Shown: positions 43,184-51,772, counted from the first letter of the stretch. The stretch: 59,834 bases of DNA from Minisyncoccota bacterium (GCA_017991475.1 JAGOQK010000005.1:1-59834), one strand, 5' to 3'. Notes: generated by a model from the sequence alone, not told the origin. A program made the numbers and translations.

Positions 43184-44455
43184 CTAATACTCCCTCATAC
43201 TTACCTGCGCATCCACCTTCTTGAGAAGATCGAGAACAACCGAGACCACGATGAGGAGCGCTGTACCACCGATAGCGAGAGACTTGTTGGCAGTGAAGGC
43301 CTGCATAGCGAGTGGGAGCACCGCGATGAGACCAAGGAAGAGTGCACCGACGAGCGTGATGCGGGTCACGATGTTGGCGAGATGATCGCGGGTGTGATCG
43401 CCCGGACGGACGCCAGGAATGAACGCTCCGCTGCGCTGGAGATTCTCAGAGATCTGCTTCGGATCGAAAGTGACTGCAGTATAGAAGTACGTGAATGCCA
43501 CGACGAGGATGAAGTAGAAGCTTCCATATACCCATGGGTTGTTGAAGAAGAGCGTGAATGAAGCGGCCCAGCTTGCGATGGTCGCATTCGAAACGTGTGA
43601 AAGGAAGTTCGAAATGATCTGAGGGAACAAGAGGATCGAGAGCGCGAAGATGATCGGAATCACACCAGCCTGGTTGAGGCGGAGTGGGAGATAGGTCGAA
43701 GCGCCGCCGTATACTTTGTTGCCACGGACCTGCTTGGCATACGTGACGGGGACAGAACGCTCAGCTTCGGTGATGAAGACGACTCCTGCGATGACCACGA
43801 GTGCGATGACGACTGCAGCGATGTAGACTGGAATATTTGCAGCGTCATAACTTGCGATGAACTGCTGGGCGTTGCTTGGAAGTGCAGAAACGATACCTGC
43901 GAAGATGATGAGTGAGACACCGTTGCCGATACCAAACTCAGAGATGAGCTCGCCGATCCACATGAGAAGCGTCGAGCCCGCGGTGATAGCGAGAACATTC
44001 AAAATAAATGAGAACGCGCCGAGAGACGGAAGGACATTCTGGCTCTGGAGAAGCGAAAGGAAACCGATCGCAGAGATGACAGCAAGCGGAATAGAGAGGA
44101 AACGTGAGTAGGTCGAAAGCTTGAGACGACCCGCATCTCCCTCTTCGTGCATGAGTGCCTTCCACTTCGGGAACATCATGGTGAGGAGCTGGATGACGAT
44201 AGTTGCGGTAATGAAAGGTCCGACACCGAGCATGACGATAGAAAGATTTGAGAGACCTCCACCAGAGAATATATTCAAGAAACCGAAGAACTGACTCGAA
44301 CCGAGGAGTTGTGCGAGATTCTCAGCATTGACACCTGGAATAGGAATCGTAGCGAGCGCACGGAAAAGGACGAGTGCGAGCACGGTGAACCCTACCCTCT
44401 TGCGAAGAATTGGATCCTTGATTGCGACCAGTATTTTCTCTGAAATGTTTTTCAT
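43184..44455 (-). CDS. secY: Protein translocase subunit SecY
   Basis: 423 aa, ten membrane helices. LVLFRALATIPIPGVNAE opens the protein, the plug-region glycines follow, and LRLNQAGVIPIIFALSIL and FTYFYTAVTFDPKQISENLQ are family blocks. Channel of the Sec translocon. It ends the rpsN-secY unit; adk, map, infA and the alpha operon do not follow. Confidence 0.97.
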   Translation of the reverse strand: MKNISEKILVAIKDPILRKRVGFTVLALVLFRALATIPIPGVNAENLAQLLGSSQFFGFLNIFSGGGLSNLSIVMLGVGPFITATIVIQLLTMMFPKWKALMHEEGDAGRLKLSTYSRFLSIPLAVISAIGFLSLLQSQNVLPSLGAFSFILNVLAITAGSTLLMWIGELISEFGIGNGVSLIIFAGIVSALPSNAQQFIASYDAANIPVYIAAVVIALVVIAGVVFITEAERSVPVTYAKQVRGNKVYGGASTYLPLRLNQAGVIPIIFALSILLFPQIISNFLSHVSNATIASWAASFTLFFNNPWVYGSFYFILVVAFTYFYTAVTFDPKQISENLQRSGAFIPGVRPGDHTRDHLANIVTRITLVGALFLGLIAVLPLAMQAFTANKSLAIGGTALLIVVSVVLDLLKKVDAQVSMREY

Positions 44456-44470
44456 GGTTTTTCTTGTGTG

Positions 44471-44614
44471 TCATTCCCGCGAAGGCGGGAATCTAGGGTT
44501 ACGTTGATTATGAAGTTCAACTCACTGAAAAGTACAAAGGTTCTAACAATTCCTATTATAACTCAAATCTTACCTAAGCGGTTAAACCCTGGATTCCCGC
44601 CTTCGCGGGAATGA
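44471..44614. repeat. 144-bp MITE-like element with 28-bp terminal inverted repeats
   Basis: 44471-44498 and 44587-44614 match at 27 of 28 positions. Each contains ATTCCCGCGAAGGCGGGAAT, itself a palindrome of a type widespread in bacteria. The 88-base centre is AT-rich and non-coding. Confidence 0.9.
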
Positions 44615-44623
44615 CAGCACTAA

Positions 44624-45253
44624 CTATTCTGCCTTCTTAGCAGGCTTTGCCTTCTTCTCTACATTCGGAGCATCAGACTTCTCTGCCTTTGGGGCTTTGT
44701 CCTTCTTTGGAGCAGCAGCTTTCTTAACAGGCTTAGCTTCCTTAACAGGAGCAGTATTCACGTCAGTCGGAGATGATGGTCCCTTATTCTTGGTGACAAC
44801 ACGAGATTCGAGCGGAGCTACTGAGCCACCTGCCTTCTCAATCTTCTCCTTTGCAGATGCAGAAACTGCACAGCCGGAAATCTTGAATGCCTTGGTGACA
44901 TCTCCATCACCGAGAATCTTGATAGCAGGAATATTACCTGACCAGGTAGAAACTACTCCCTTCTCAACGAGAATGGTCGGAGTGATCGACTCATTGGCAC
45001 TGAATGCACCCTCGAGAACAGCGATGTTCACGACAAGATACTTGTCGGTAACTGGCTTATTCTGGTTGACACCGCGACCACGAAGCTTCGGGAGTCTCTT
45101 GATGATATCGCGCCACTCTGGACGGCGCTTGTTACCTGCGCGTGCAGACTGACCCTTGCCTCCACGACCAGAGGTCTTACCACGCTTACCGCCGCGAGCG
45201 ACGATCATGCGCTTAGTATTGGGTGTCCTTCGTTTTAGTTGATGGAATTGCAT
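44624..45253 (-). CDS. rplO: Ribosomal protein uL15 with a long Lys/Ala/Pro tail
   Basis: 209 aa against about 145 in E. coli. The Gly-rich N-terminus (GGKRGKTSGRGGKGQSARAG) and the core are normal. The extra C-terminal part (about 155-209) is low-complexity K, A, P and E. No uL30 gene precedes it. Confidence 0.96.
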   Translation of the reverse strand: MQFHQLKRRTPNTKRMIVARGGKRGKTSGRGGKGQSARAGNKRRPEWRDIIKRLPKLRGRGVNQNKPVTDKYLVVNIAVLEGAFSANESITPTILVEKGVVSTWSGNIPAIKILGDGDVTKAFKISGCAVSASAKEKIEKAGGSVAPLESRVVTKNKGPSSPTDVNTAPVKEAKPVKKAAAPKKDKAPKAEKSDAPNVEKKAKPAKKAE

Positions 45254-45272
45254 GGTAATTAAATCAAAAGTT

Positions 45273-45373
45273 AAAAGTCAAAAATCAAAATTACAAGGCA
45301 AAAGTCATAAGTTCTGCTGCGGTTTCAATTTTAAATTTTGAATTGAAATTTTGCATTTTAATTTTTGACTTTT
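45273..45373. repeat. AT-rich palindromic element, copy 1 (rplO-rpsE gap)
   Basis: Ends AAAAGTCAAAAAT (45273-45285) and ATTTTTGACTTTT (45361-45373) are perfect inverted repeats with further inner pairing. Related in sequence to 53310-53414. It fills the place where uL30 would lie in other bacteria. Confidence 0.85.
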
Positions 45374-46062
45374 ACATTAAGCGAAGCTCTCGGCACCTTA
45401 CTCAATTTCTTGAGCGCCTCGATAGCTACCTTGGCATTGTTGAGGCGATTCTTGCTGCCTGAAAGGAACTTGGCACACACATCCTTGATACCTGCGAGCT
45501 CAATGACTGCACGAGCTGATGATCCAGCGACGACTCCACGACCACGAGCTGGGAAGATCATGATACGAGCACTTGCATACTTGGCCTCAACTGCGTGCGG
45601 GATAGTCATCTGTGCTGACAAAGGAACTTTGATGAGATTCTTCTTGGCCTCACGAGTTGCTTTCTCGACTGCTGAAGCAGTGTCAATACTCTTACCAAGT
45701 CCAACACCGACACGACCCTTGTGGTCACCCGCGACGACTGCGACACTGAAGTTCATGCGACGACCTCCAGAGGTAACACGAGTCACGCGACGAATGTCGA
45801 TAATCTTTGAGTCAAACTCAGGCTTAACACGCTCACGAGGCTCGCTACGAGAACCCCCACGCTGACCTGGACGATTGCCTTGAGGACCAGATGACGGGCC
45901 ACGACGAGGAGCATCTCCGCGCATACGGCGACCTGGAGTGATTTTGTTTGCAGCTGCTGCAGGAGTCACTGACTCTGCAACGACAGCCGCAACATCAACA
46001 CCGGTTGCAGGAACCTTCACCTCGGCTGAATCGTTATTGGTCTGTATGTCTTTGGCTGTCAT
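45358..46062 (-). CDS. rpsE: Ribosomal protein uS5 with N-terminal extension
   Basis: 234 aa. The first 75 residues are a low-complexity extension (Ala/Val then Arg/Gly-rich, RGPSSGPQGNRPGQRGG). The double-stranded-RNA-binding core follows with IIDIRRVTRVTSGGRRMNF, GDHKGRVGVGLGKS and ARGRGVVAGSSARAVIELAG. The 3' end overlaps the palindrome by a few bases. Confidence 0.96.
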   Translation of the reverse strand: MTAKDIQTNNDSAEVKVPATGVDVAAVVAESVTPAAAANKITPGRRMRGDAPRRGPSSGPQGNRPGQRGGSRSEPRERVKPEFDSKIIDIRRVTRVTSGGRRMNFSVAVVAGDHKGRVGVGLGKSIDTASAVEKATREAKKNLIKVPLSAQMTIPHAVEAKYASARIMIFPARGRGVVAGSSARAVIELAGIKDVCAKFLSGSKNRLNNAKVAIEALKKLSKVPRASLNVKVKN

Positions 46063-46088
46063 AGTATTAATTGAAATTGAATGAAAGA

Positions 46089-46439
46089 TTAGAATTCAAG
46101 ACCTCCCTCTCGTGCGGAGTCAGCGACCATTTTGATCTTGCCCGTATAGAGGTATCCTCCGCGATCGAAGACGACCTTGGTGATCTTAGCAGCCTTAGCC
46201 TTCTTGGCTATCTCTACACCGACTTCCTTGGCACGCTCGACAGGCGTCTTGGCCTTGGATGCACGAGAATCGAACGCTGCGAGTGTGTGACCTTTTGTAT
46301 CATCGATGATCTGAGCATAGATATACTTGTGCGACTTGAAAACAGCCAAGCGCGGACGCTCTACCGTACCTGAAATCTTGGCGCGGATGCGAGACTTGCG
46401 TCGTGCGAATATTGCTTGCTTTTTCTGGATAGTGTTCAT
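46089..46439 (-). CDS. rplR: Ribosomal protein uL18
   Basis: 116 aa. [32 protein letters not shown], and the C-terminal [21 protein letters not shown] are the family blocks. Binds 5S rRNA. Confidence 0.96.
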   Translation of the reverse strand: MNTIQKKQAIFARRKSRIRAKISGTVERPRLAVFKSHKYIYAQIIDDTKGHTLAAFDSRASKAKTPVERAKEVGVEIAKKAKAAKITKVVFDRGGYLYTGKIKMVADSAREGGLEF

Positions 46440-46454
46440 CGTAGTATATAGAGA

Positions 46455-46988
46455 TTATGCAGCCTTCTTACCCTGCTTCCTGCGGATGACCTCATCTGAG
46501 TAACGAATACCCTTTCCGAGATATGGCTCTGGCTTCTTGAGGGCACGGACAACTGCGGCGAACTGTCCAACCTTCTCGCAATCGATACCTGAAATGGTGA
46601 CATTGTTCTTCTCAGTCGTAACTTTGAGATCTGCGGGAATAGGGAGATTGATCGGGTGAGAGAATCCGAGGGCAAGCGCGAGAGTTGTTCCCTTCACATC
46701 AGCCTTGAATCCGATACCTTCGACAATGAGCTTCTTCTCAAAAGCCTTGTTCACACCAGCAATCATATTCTTGATATGTGATGCGTAGGTTCCCCAGAGA
46801 GCACGGGACTGGAGATTTATGACACTTGGGACGAGTGTGATAGCGCCATTCTCGATAGTGACATCGATGTACGGGCGGATGGTCTTGGAAAGTGAACCAA
46901 GAGGGCCCTTGATTGTGATGACGCCGCCTGAAAACGAAGCTTCAGTCTTCGGAGGGAGAGATATTGGTTTCTTTGCTATTCTTGACAT
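46455..46988 (-). CDS. rplF: Ribosomal protein uL6
   Basis: 177 aa. Starts MSRIAKKPISLPP, contains the two L6 repeats and ends in EPYLGKGIRYSDEVIRRKQGKKA. It lies near the GTPase-associated centre of the 50S subunit. Confidence 0.97.
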   Translation of the reverse strand: MSRIAKKPISLPPKTEASFSGGVITIKGPLGSLSKTIRPYIDVTIENGAITLVPSVINLQSRALWGTYASHIKNMIAGVNKAFEKKLIVEGIGFKADVKGTTLALALGFSHPINLPIPADLKVTTEKNNVTISGIDCEKVGQFAAVVRALKKPEPYLGKGIRYSDEVIRRKQGKKAA

Positions 46989-47012
46989 GATATTAATTGA
47001 AAGATTGAAACA

Positions 47013-47399
47013 TTACCATATCTTGAACAATACTTCACCGCCAACCTTGTTTTTCTTGGCCTCCATATCAACCATGATACCCTTGGGGGTCGAAAGGAAG
47101 GTGTTGCCGAAACCACTTCGGAATGTTCGGATATCGTTGTATCCCTGATAGACGCGACGAGAAGATTTGGAGATGCGCTCAACACCATGGACACGAGGTT
47201 CGCCAGAGAAATACACGATACCGAGATTGAGCTCGCGAGTATCCTTATTCTTCTCAACGCTCGAGATATATCCGCTCTTCTTGAGCGCGTAGGCGATGCT
47301 CTCTGCAAGCTTGGAATGCGTGATTGCAACCGAAGGCTTCTTCGCGTCGCTCGCGTTCTTGATGCGGATGATGATGTCTGAAATAGAATCGGTTACCAT
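47013..47399 (-). CDS. rpsH: Ribosomal protein uS8
   Basis: 128 aa. Starts VTDSISDIIIRIKNASDA; the C-terminal rRNA-binding block is RTFRSGFGNTFLSTPKGIM (usually GxGxxxxSTxxGxM). Binds 16S helix 21 and in many bacteria represses the spc operon. Confidence 0.96.
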   Translation of the reverse strand: MVTDSISDIIIRIKNASDAKKPSVAITHSKLAESIAYALKKSGYISSVEKNKDTRELNLGIVYFSGEPRVHGVERISKSSRRVYQGYNDIRTFRSGFGNTFLSTPKGIMVDMEAKKNKVGGEVLFKIW

Positions 47400-47422
47400 A
47401 ATAGTGATATAGAAAAAGAATA

Positions 47423-47608
47423 TTACCAGGATGACTTCTTGATACCTGGAATAGCACCGTCATTGGCAAATTCACGGAAGCAAATACGGCAAAGATCGAA
47501 ATCTCTCATATAACCGTGCTTACGACCACAGCGGAAACAGCGTCGAACAACGCGCGACTTGAATTTCGGCTTCTTCTGGGATCGGACGATAACTGATGTT
47601 TTTGCCAT
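47423..47608 (-). CDS. rpsN: Ribosomal protein uS14, zinc-binding type
   Basis: 61 aa from the ATG at 47606-47608 (MAKTSVIVRSQKKPKF); the longer frame upstream is leader. The zinc site C-x2-C ... C-x2-C (CFRCGRKHG, LCRICFRE) marks the short type Z form. It is the first gene of the rpsN-secY unit, with its own promoter at 47715-47743. Confidence 0.97.
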   Translation of the reverse strand: MAKTSVIVRSQKKPKFKSRVVRRCFRCGRKHGYMRDFDLCRICFREFANDGAIPGIKKSSW

Positions 47609-47714
47609 ATCTTGTTTTTTCTCAAAAAAAGGAGGATTGGTTAGCTGTTCCCGTGCGGGATGTGCTTCCAATCGTCTATTTCTGCGGAAAACCTTCTTTT
47701 ACTAAGGTGAGAGT

Positions 47715-47743
47715 ATCCTAACAAATGCCTTTACAGAAGTCAA
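47715..47743 (-). promoter_or_regulatory. Promoter of the rpsN-secY unit
   Basis: On the minus strand: TTGACT (47738-47743), 17 bp, TGT then TAGGAT (47715-47720). The rpsS promoter has the same hexamers and spacing. Confidence 0.85.
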
Positions 47744-47751
47744 CAGCGTAC

Positions 47752-47921
47752 CCCCAAGCGGCACAGTATGTGTGTTTTCTGTATCTGCGGAACTCGCACT
47801 GTAACGATTACATGGCCCTTTTGACATTCAACCATGAACGGTCATGTCAAAATAGCCAGTAATCATTCAGTGCTCAGACAAGTCCTCGATACAGAAAACA
47901 CACATACTGTGCCGCTTGGGG
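47752..47921. repeat. 170-bp palindromic element
   Basis: Arms 47753-47786 and 47888-47921 are perfect 34-bp inverted repeats (CCCCAAGCGGCACAGTATGT...). Inner pairs add CACTG/CAGTG, GATTAC/GTAATC and TTTTGACAT/ATGTCAAAA. It lies 10 bp upstream of the rpsN -35. Confidence 0.93.
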
Positions 47922-47925
47922 CGGT

Positions 47926-47963
47926 GCTGACACTGTAATTCAAAGCTGACACTGTAATTCAAA
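47926..47963. repeat. Tandem direct repeat, 2 x 19 bp
   Basis: GCTGACACTGTAATTCAAA occurs twice without spacing, directly beside the 170-bp palindrome. Confidence 0.95.
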
Positions 47964-47972
47964 GTCGAAGAC

Positions 47973-48004
47973 AAAAAAGCCGCGTTGCCCCACACAACGC
48001 GGCT
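47973..48004 (-). terminator. Terminator of the 66-aa gene
   Basis: A 10-bp perfect stem (AGCCGCGTTG / CAACGCGGCT), 7-base loop, T run on the minus strand. Confidence 0.9.
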
Positions 48005-48071
48005 CACCCAACCCAACTCTCACCAACCACCACTCAGTTACCAGCCGAGTGGAATCTGTAGAATCAGTCAT

Positions 48072-48272
48072 TCAACCTGGAATCAGGTTGTGCGACGATC
48101 CGACTTCAAGCGCTTGGTCGCTCCTGAAAATGGGGATGCCGTTAAAAAAGAAGAGTGGCGCGTCATTAAAACTCTTGTTTTGACCAGATTTTTCATGCTC
48201 TGTCTGCTCTGTCTGACAGGCTGGTTTACTGCCCATCACTGCCGCAGCAACGATTCGTAATGAGATTCCCAT
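48072..48272 (-). CDS. Possible 66-aa small protein
   Basis: A very good ribosome binding site (GGGAGGAATT then ATG) supports the start MGISLRIVAAAVMG. The N-terminus is mildly hydrophobic; the rest (CQTEQTEHEKSGQNK) is polar. A TATA-rich region at 48330-48355 could be its promoter and a strong terminator follows. No family recognised. It may instead be a structured RNA that happens to hold an ORF. Confidence 0.45.
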   Translation of the reverse strand: MGISLRIVAAAVMGSKPACQTEQTEHEKSGQNKSFNDAPLFFFNGIPIFRSDQALEVGSSHNLIPG

Positions 48273-48406
48273 AATTCCTCCCAATTGGTTTGTTTAAGTT
48301 TTACTGAACTGAAAGACTAACCTCTGGATATATAGCGTATACCTCTCCCCTATATATTGCAAGTCGAGTTATGCACCACTACTATTCAACTGAGAAATGG
48401 TTTACC

Positions 48407-49618
48407 TTAATCATTGTCACGTGAATCATCTCTGTCGGAACCATCTTCCCGGTCGTTTCCCTTGTCATCGTCTTTTCGATCTGAATCTCGACCCGATCTA
48501 CTTCCTGATCCACTTCTCCATGAGCGCTCATCGTCCTTCTTGATCTCCTTATCGAGTCTCACACGCACCTTCTCATAGATTTCTTGTTCTTTTTTCTGCT
48601 TCTTGAGCTCGATGGTCATCTGAGTCGAAGTTGCGCTCTCATTGTTGCCAGTATCATCAGAATCAACAGTGGCAACACTTTGTATTGATTTGGATCGGAA
48701 CGACCGTGAATCATCTACGAGGTCCTCTGAAGCATTCTCAATACCCGATGCCGACTTCATCATTCGCGAAGAAGACTCCGGTGCAGCAGAGAATGTGGAT
48801 GCTTCTGTTTCAGGTGCTGGCGCTGTCGCAGCAACACTCATCATCATGGCTTGTGGCGCTGCTGGAGCGACAGCGAGGACCGACTCGCTATCATCATCGG
48901 AATCTTCGTTCCTAGAATCATCACTTCCCGACCTCACCTCGAATTTCTTGGCAGTCTCACGGGCCTTGGTAGCTATACGACTCGTATTCGAAGACCACGA
49001 CCTGTTCGCACGAGTCTCGATAGTACTGAGAATCTTCGCGTGGACATTCATGCTTGCCTCTACAGCTATATTGGCATCCTCAGCCTTCTCAGGCGAGATC
49101 TTCTGGACCTCTTCCACATTCTTGGAAACCTCTACAACATGACGGTCGATGCGCTCTGATATCTCTCGCTCCCTCTCATCATCGAGTTCACCGCGCGCAG
49201 CGAGCACCTCTGCCTCCTCGAAGCGAGCCTGGACGAGATCTGTCTGGACTTCAGCTTTCTTGACGGGGTCAGTGGCAAGTGCTACGCGAACTGGTTCAGC
49301 AACATTGACCTTGAATGAATAGAGTCTATCCCCCGGCAAAGCTTCATTGGCGGCAAGTACGATAGTATTGCCGCTGATCGCAACGATGAGGAAGGCGGCC
49401 ACCGCAGTAACAAATCGATGAGTAGTGACCCATGAGCTGAATGAAAATACGGTCCACGGACTCTTGATCGGGCTTGGATACTGAGCGATTGTTTTTTGAG
49501 ATTCGGCGACGGTATCACGAGCGACTATGATGCGCGCCAAAACCGCCTGTTTCTCTACGGGCGTCATGGATATACTCTGGATATCCCGTACTGCTTTGTT
49601 GAATGGCGTTTGTTTCAT
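48407..49618 (-). CDS. DUF5667-type anti-sigma-like membrane protein
   Basis: 403 aa. A cytosolic N-terminus (about 1-65, VEKQAVLARIIVARDTVAES) precedes one membrane helix (FVTAVAAFLIVAISGNTIVLA), then the DUF5667 block ALPGDRLYSFKVNVAEPVRVAL and a long helical outer domain. The C-terminal 150 residues are low-complexity, ending in an Asp/Arg/Ser tail (DSDRKDDDKGNDREDG). It starts 5 bases after the ECF sigma gene, the usual place for its regulator. It probably holds the sigma factor at the membrane and senses an external signal (inference). Confidence 0.85.
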   Translation of the reverse strand: MKQTPFNKAVRDIQSISMTPVEKQAVLARIIVARDTVAESQKTIAQYPSPIKSPWTVFSFSSWVTTHRFVTAVAAFLIVAISGNTIVLAANEALPGDRLYSFKVNVAEPVRVALATDPVKKAEVQTDLVQARFEEAEVLAARGELDDEREREISERIDRHVVEVSKNVEEVQKISPEKAEDANIAVEASMNVHAKILSTIETRANRSWSSNTSRIATKARETAKKFEVRSGSDDSRNEDSDDDSESVLAVAPAAPQAMMMSVAATAPAPETEASTFSAAPESSSRMMKSASGIENASEDLVDDSRSFRSKSIQSVATVDSDDTGNNESATSTQMTIELKKQKKEQEIYEKVRVRLDKEIKKDDERSWRSGSGSRSGRDSDRKDDDKGNDREDGSDRDDSRDND

Positions 49619-49623
49619 GGTGT

Positions 49624-50190
49624 CTAGTTGCTATCCTCGTCTTGCATCTCGATATCATATCCCGTCAGTGACCGAAGCTTGTCGAGACCCCTGGTTATTC
49701 TTACCGATGCTGCATTGGCAGACACTCCCAGGATCCGAGCAACTTCCGGTGGCGCAAGCCCTTCCACAAAACGGAGGTAGATAGCGTCACGATACCCTGG
49801 TTCGAGCTCGCCAATCTTATCTACCAAGAATCGACCTTCGCTCTCAAGTCGCACTGCGGAGACCATTTCATCCGAGAACGGCTCATAGGGATCACCTGTC
49901 TCTTCATTGGTCATCGCATCGAGCGAAACACTTTTTTTCTTGCGATACCAGTCGATGATGGCGTTGCGCGCAATGGCGAAGAGGAAGGTCTTAGGCTTCT
50001 CTATCGTCTCCACTTCCTCGAGCATCCTCTGCCAGAAGCGCGTGAATACTTCCTGGGTGAGATCGAGTGCTTTCTCACGATCAGATACCTTGACGAGGCA
50101 GAAGCGGAAAAGTGCGTCTGCATGTGAGGTGTATATGTCATTGAAAGCCTTTTCGGCCTCAAGGCGCTTGTTCTGAGGTGTATGACGCAT
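49624..50190 (-). CDS. ECF-type RNA polymerase sigma factor
   Basis: 188 aa from the ATG at 50188-50190; an ATG at 50235 is an alternative. Region 2 is ALFRFCLVKVSDREKALDLTQEVFTRFW with FLFAIARNAIIDWYRKK; region 4 is GYRDAIYLRFVEGLAPPEVARIL followed by SANAASVRITRGLDKL. There is no region 3, as in ECF factors. Co-transcribed with the anti-sigma-like gene and divergent from an Asp-rich surface protein, a likely target. Confidence 0.92.
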   Translation of the reverse strand: MRHTPQNKRLEAEKAFNDIYTSHADALFRFCLVKVSDREKALDLTQEVFTRFWQRMLEEVETIEKPKTFLFAIARNAIIDWYRKKKSVSLDAMTNEETGDPYEPFSDEMVSAVRLESEGRFLVDKIGELEPGYRDAIYLRFVEGLAPPEVARILGVSANAASVRITRGLDKLRSLTGYDIEMQDEDSN

Positions 50191-50348
50191 CTGGACATCT
50201 ATTCTTTCATAGTGTGAAGGAAAATGGAATATCATTAGAGAATATAGAGAATTTTTTGTCTAGGTAAGAACTACACCTATCCAACCGTCTCTACTGGTAC
50301 CTGAGGCTCAGCCTCGAGTATTTAATCAATAATTTTACCTATTACCCC

Positions 50349-51659
50349 ATGAAAAACTATTTCAAGAATATCACCATAGCATTGCTCGCACTTACTATCG
50401 TTGCAAGTCCATTCGCCACCTTCGCCAAGGACAATGACAACCGCGGCAAGGGTTCTGACGATTCAAAGTCCAAGAAAGAGCAGTCAAAGAATGACGATCG
50501 TCGCGGCGGCGATGATGACGATCATGATGATGATGATGACCGAGATGACGACAAGAATAGAAATCGAGGCGACAAGAATGATTCGCGAACTACCACATGC
50601 TCCCGAGTTTATGGCCGCCTTATCGGACTCGGCTGGCTCAAAAAGAGTGATCTGACCGACGAGGAGCGCGCATATTTCGTAGCAAACTGTTATCTCCCCT
50701 TCGGTATTCACAAGAAGTTCCGCGGCAACAATGCAACCACAACTCCTGATACGACCGCTCCGACTATCAGCAATATCACTTCAAATGCAGGAAGGGTCCA
50801 GGCTGACGTCCGCTGGAATACCAATGAGTATGCCGACAGTGTCGTCTTCTGGGATACGGATGACTCTATAGACACTTCAGATTCTTCATCCAAGAAGGTT
50901 TCAAATAGCCGTCTTACCAAGAACCACCAGGTTCTCCTCAAGAATCTCACCGCCGATACTACCTATTACTACACCGTCCGCTCCAAGGATGTTGCGGGTA
51001 ACCAGACTCTCTCAGGCATGAATTCATTCAAGACCAAGGCTCCATCATCTGACGCGCAATTCCCGGTCATCAGCACTGTTGTCACCTCAGTCGGCACGAC
51101 CTCGATCACCGTCGGCTGGAAGACCAATGAAGTCACAACCGATCGCGTCTACTACTCAACTTCGCTCCCCGTCACGATCAATGCAAGCTCGACTTCATAT
51201 GTCTCAAATGCAAGCTCAACCAAGATCCACAACCTTCCAATCTCCGGTCTCTCAGCAAATACAACCTACTACCTCGTAATCGAGTCTACAGATAGTGCCG
51301 GTAACGTCTCGACCTCTGCCACATTCTCAGCCAAGACAAGTGCACTCCCGGTCGTTTCTGACACTGCAGCACCCGTCCTGAGCTCTATCGCAGCAGTCGC
51401 AGGGGCTTCGACTAGCACGATCTCCTGGATGACCAACGAGGTCTCAACCTCCAAGGTCTTCTACTCGACCTCAACTCCGCTCGACACAGGCGCAGCCACC
51501 ACACAGTCCGTCTTGAACGGCAGTCTCGTGACTAGTCACTCGATCGACCTCTCGGGCCTCGCCACGAGCACGACTTACTACTTCAAGGTCCAGTCGGTAG
51601 ATGCCTCAGGCAACACCGCCACCTCGAATGAGTTCTCTGCAACGACGCTGGCGCAGTAA
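50349..51659 (+). CDS. Secreted Asp-rich protein with three FN3-like domains
   Basis: 436 aa. Signal peptide (KNITIALLALTIVASPFATFA), then a highly charged segment (about 27-80) dominated by Asp with Arg and Lys, a small domain with two Cys (TTCSRVYGRL ... ANCYLPFG), and three fibronectin III-like repeats, each with the sequence T-I-S-W/V-x-W-x-T-N-E ... Y-Y-T/F-V-x-S-x-D-x-x-G-N. Such repeats occur in surface adhesins and purple-phosphatase-like N-domains. The Asp-rich segment echoes the tail of the divergent anti-sigma-like protein. Probably controlled by the neighbouring ECF factor (inference). Confidence 0.88.
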   Translation: MKNYFKNITIALLALTIVASPFATFAKDNDNRGKGSDDSKSKKEQSKNDDRRGGDDDDHDDDDDRDDDKNRNRGDKNDSRTTTCSRVYGRLIGLGWLKKSDLTDEERAYFVANCYLPFGIHKKFRGNNATTTPDTTAPTISNITSNAGRVQADVRWNTNEYADSVVFWDTDDSIDTSDSSSKKVSNSRLTKNHQVLLKNLTADTTYYYTVRSKDVAGNQTLSGMNSFKTKAPSSDAQFPVISTVVTSVGTTSITVGWKTNEVTTDRVYYSTSLPVTINASSTSYVSNASSTKIHNLPISGLSANTTYYLVIESTDSAGNVSTSATFSAKTSALPVVSDTAAPVLSSIAAVAGASTSTISWMTNEVSTSKVFYSTSTPLDTGAATTQSVLNGSLVTSHSIDLSGLATSTTYYFKVQSVDASGNTATSNEFSATTLAQ

Positions 51660-51736
51660 GCTGAGTACAGTTCACATAGCAGACACAACCTCATAGAACA
51701 CACAAACCGCCTCTCAACCAGGCGGTTTATGTGTGC

Positions 51737-51766
51737 TTGACTTTTATATATAGTATGTGTTATAAT
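51737..51766 (+). promoter_or_regulatory. Strong promoter with extended -10
   Basis: TTGACT (51737-51742), 18 bp, TGT then TATAAT (51761-51766). Confidence 0.88.
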
Positions 51767-51772
51767 ATATAA

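Larger units (their letters stand above)
47609..48071. other. 463-bp gap upstream of rpsN
   Basis: From right to left it holds the terminator of the 66-aa gene, a tandem repeat (two copies of 19 bp), a 170-bp palindrome and the rpsN promoter with a leader of about 100 nt. No gene is seen in it. Confidence 0.8.

Noticed and set aside
45365-45865. 166-codon plus-strand ORF opposite rpsE
   Set aside because: Antisense frame of a conserved ribosomal protein; typical of GC-skewed codon use.
47926-47963. Tandem 19-bp repeat as a CRISPR start
   Set aside because: Two copies with no spacer between them and no cas gene nearby.
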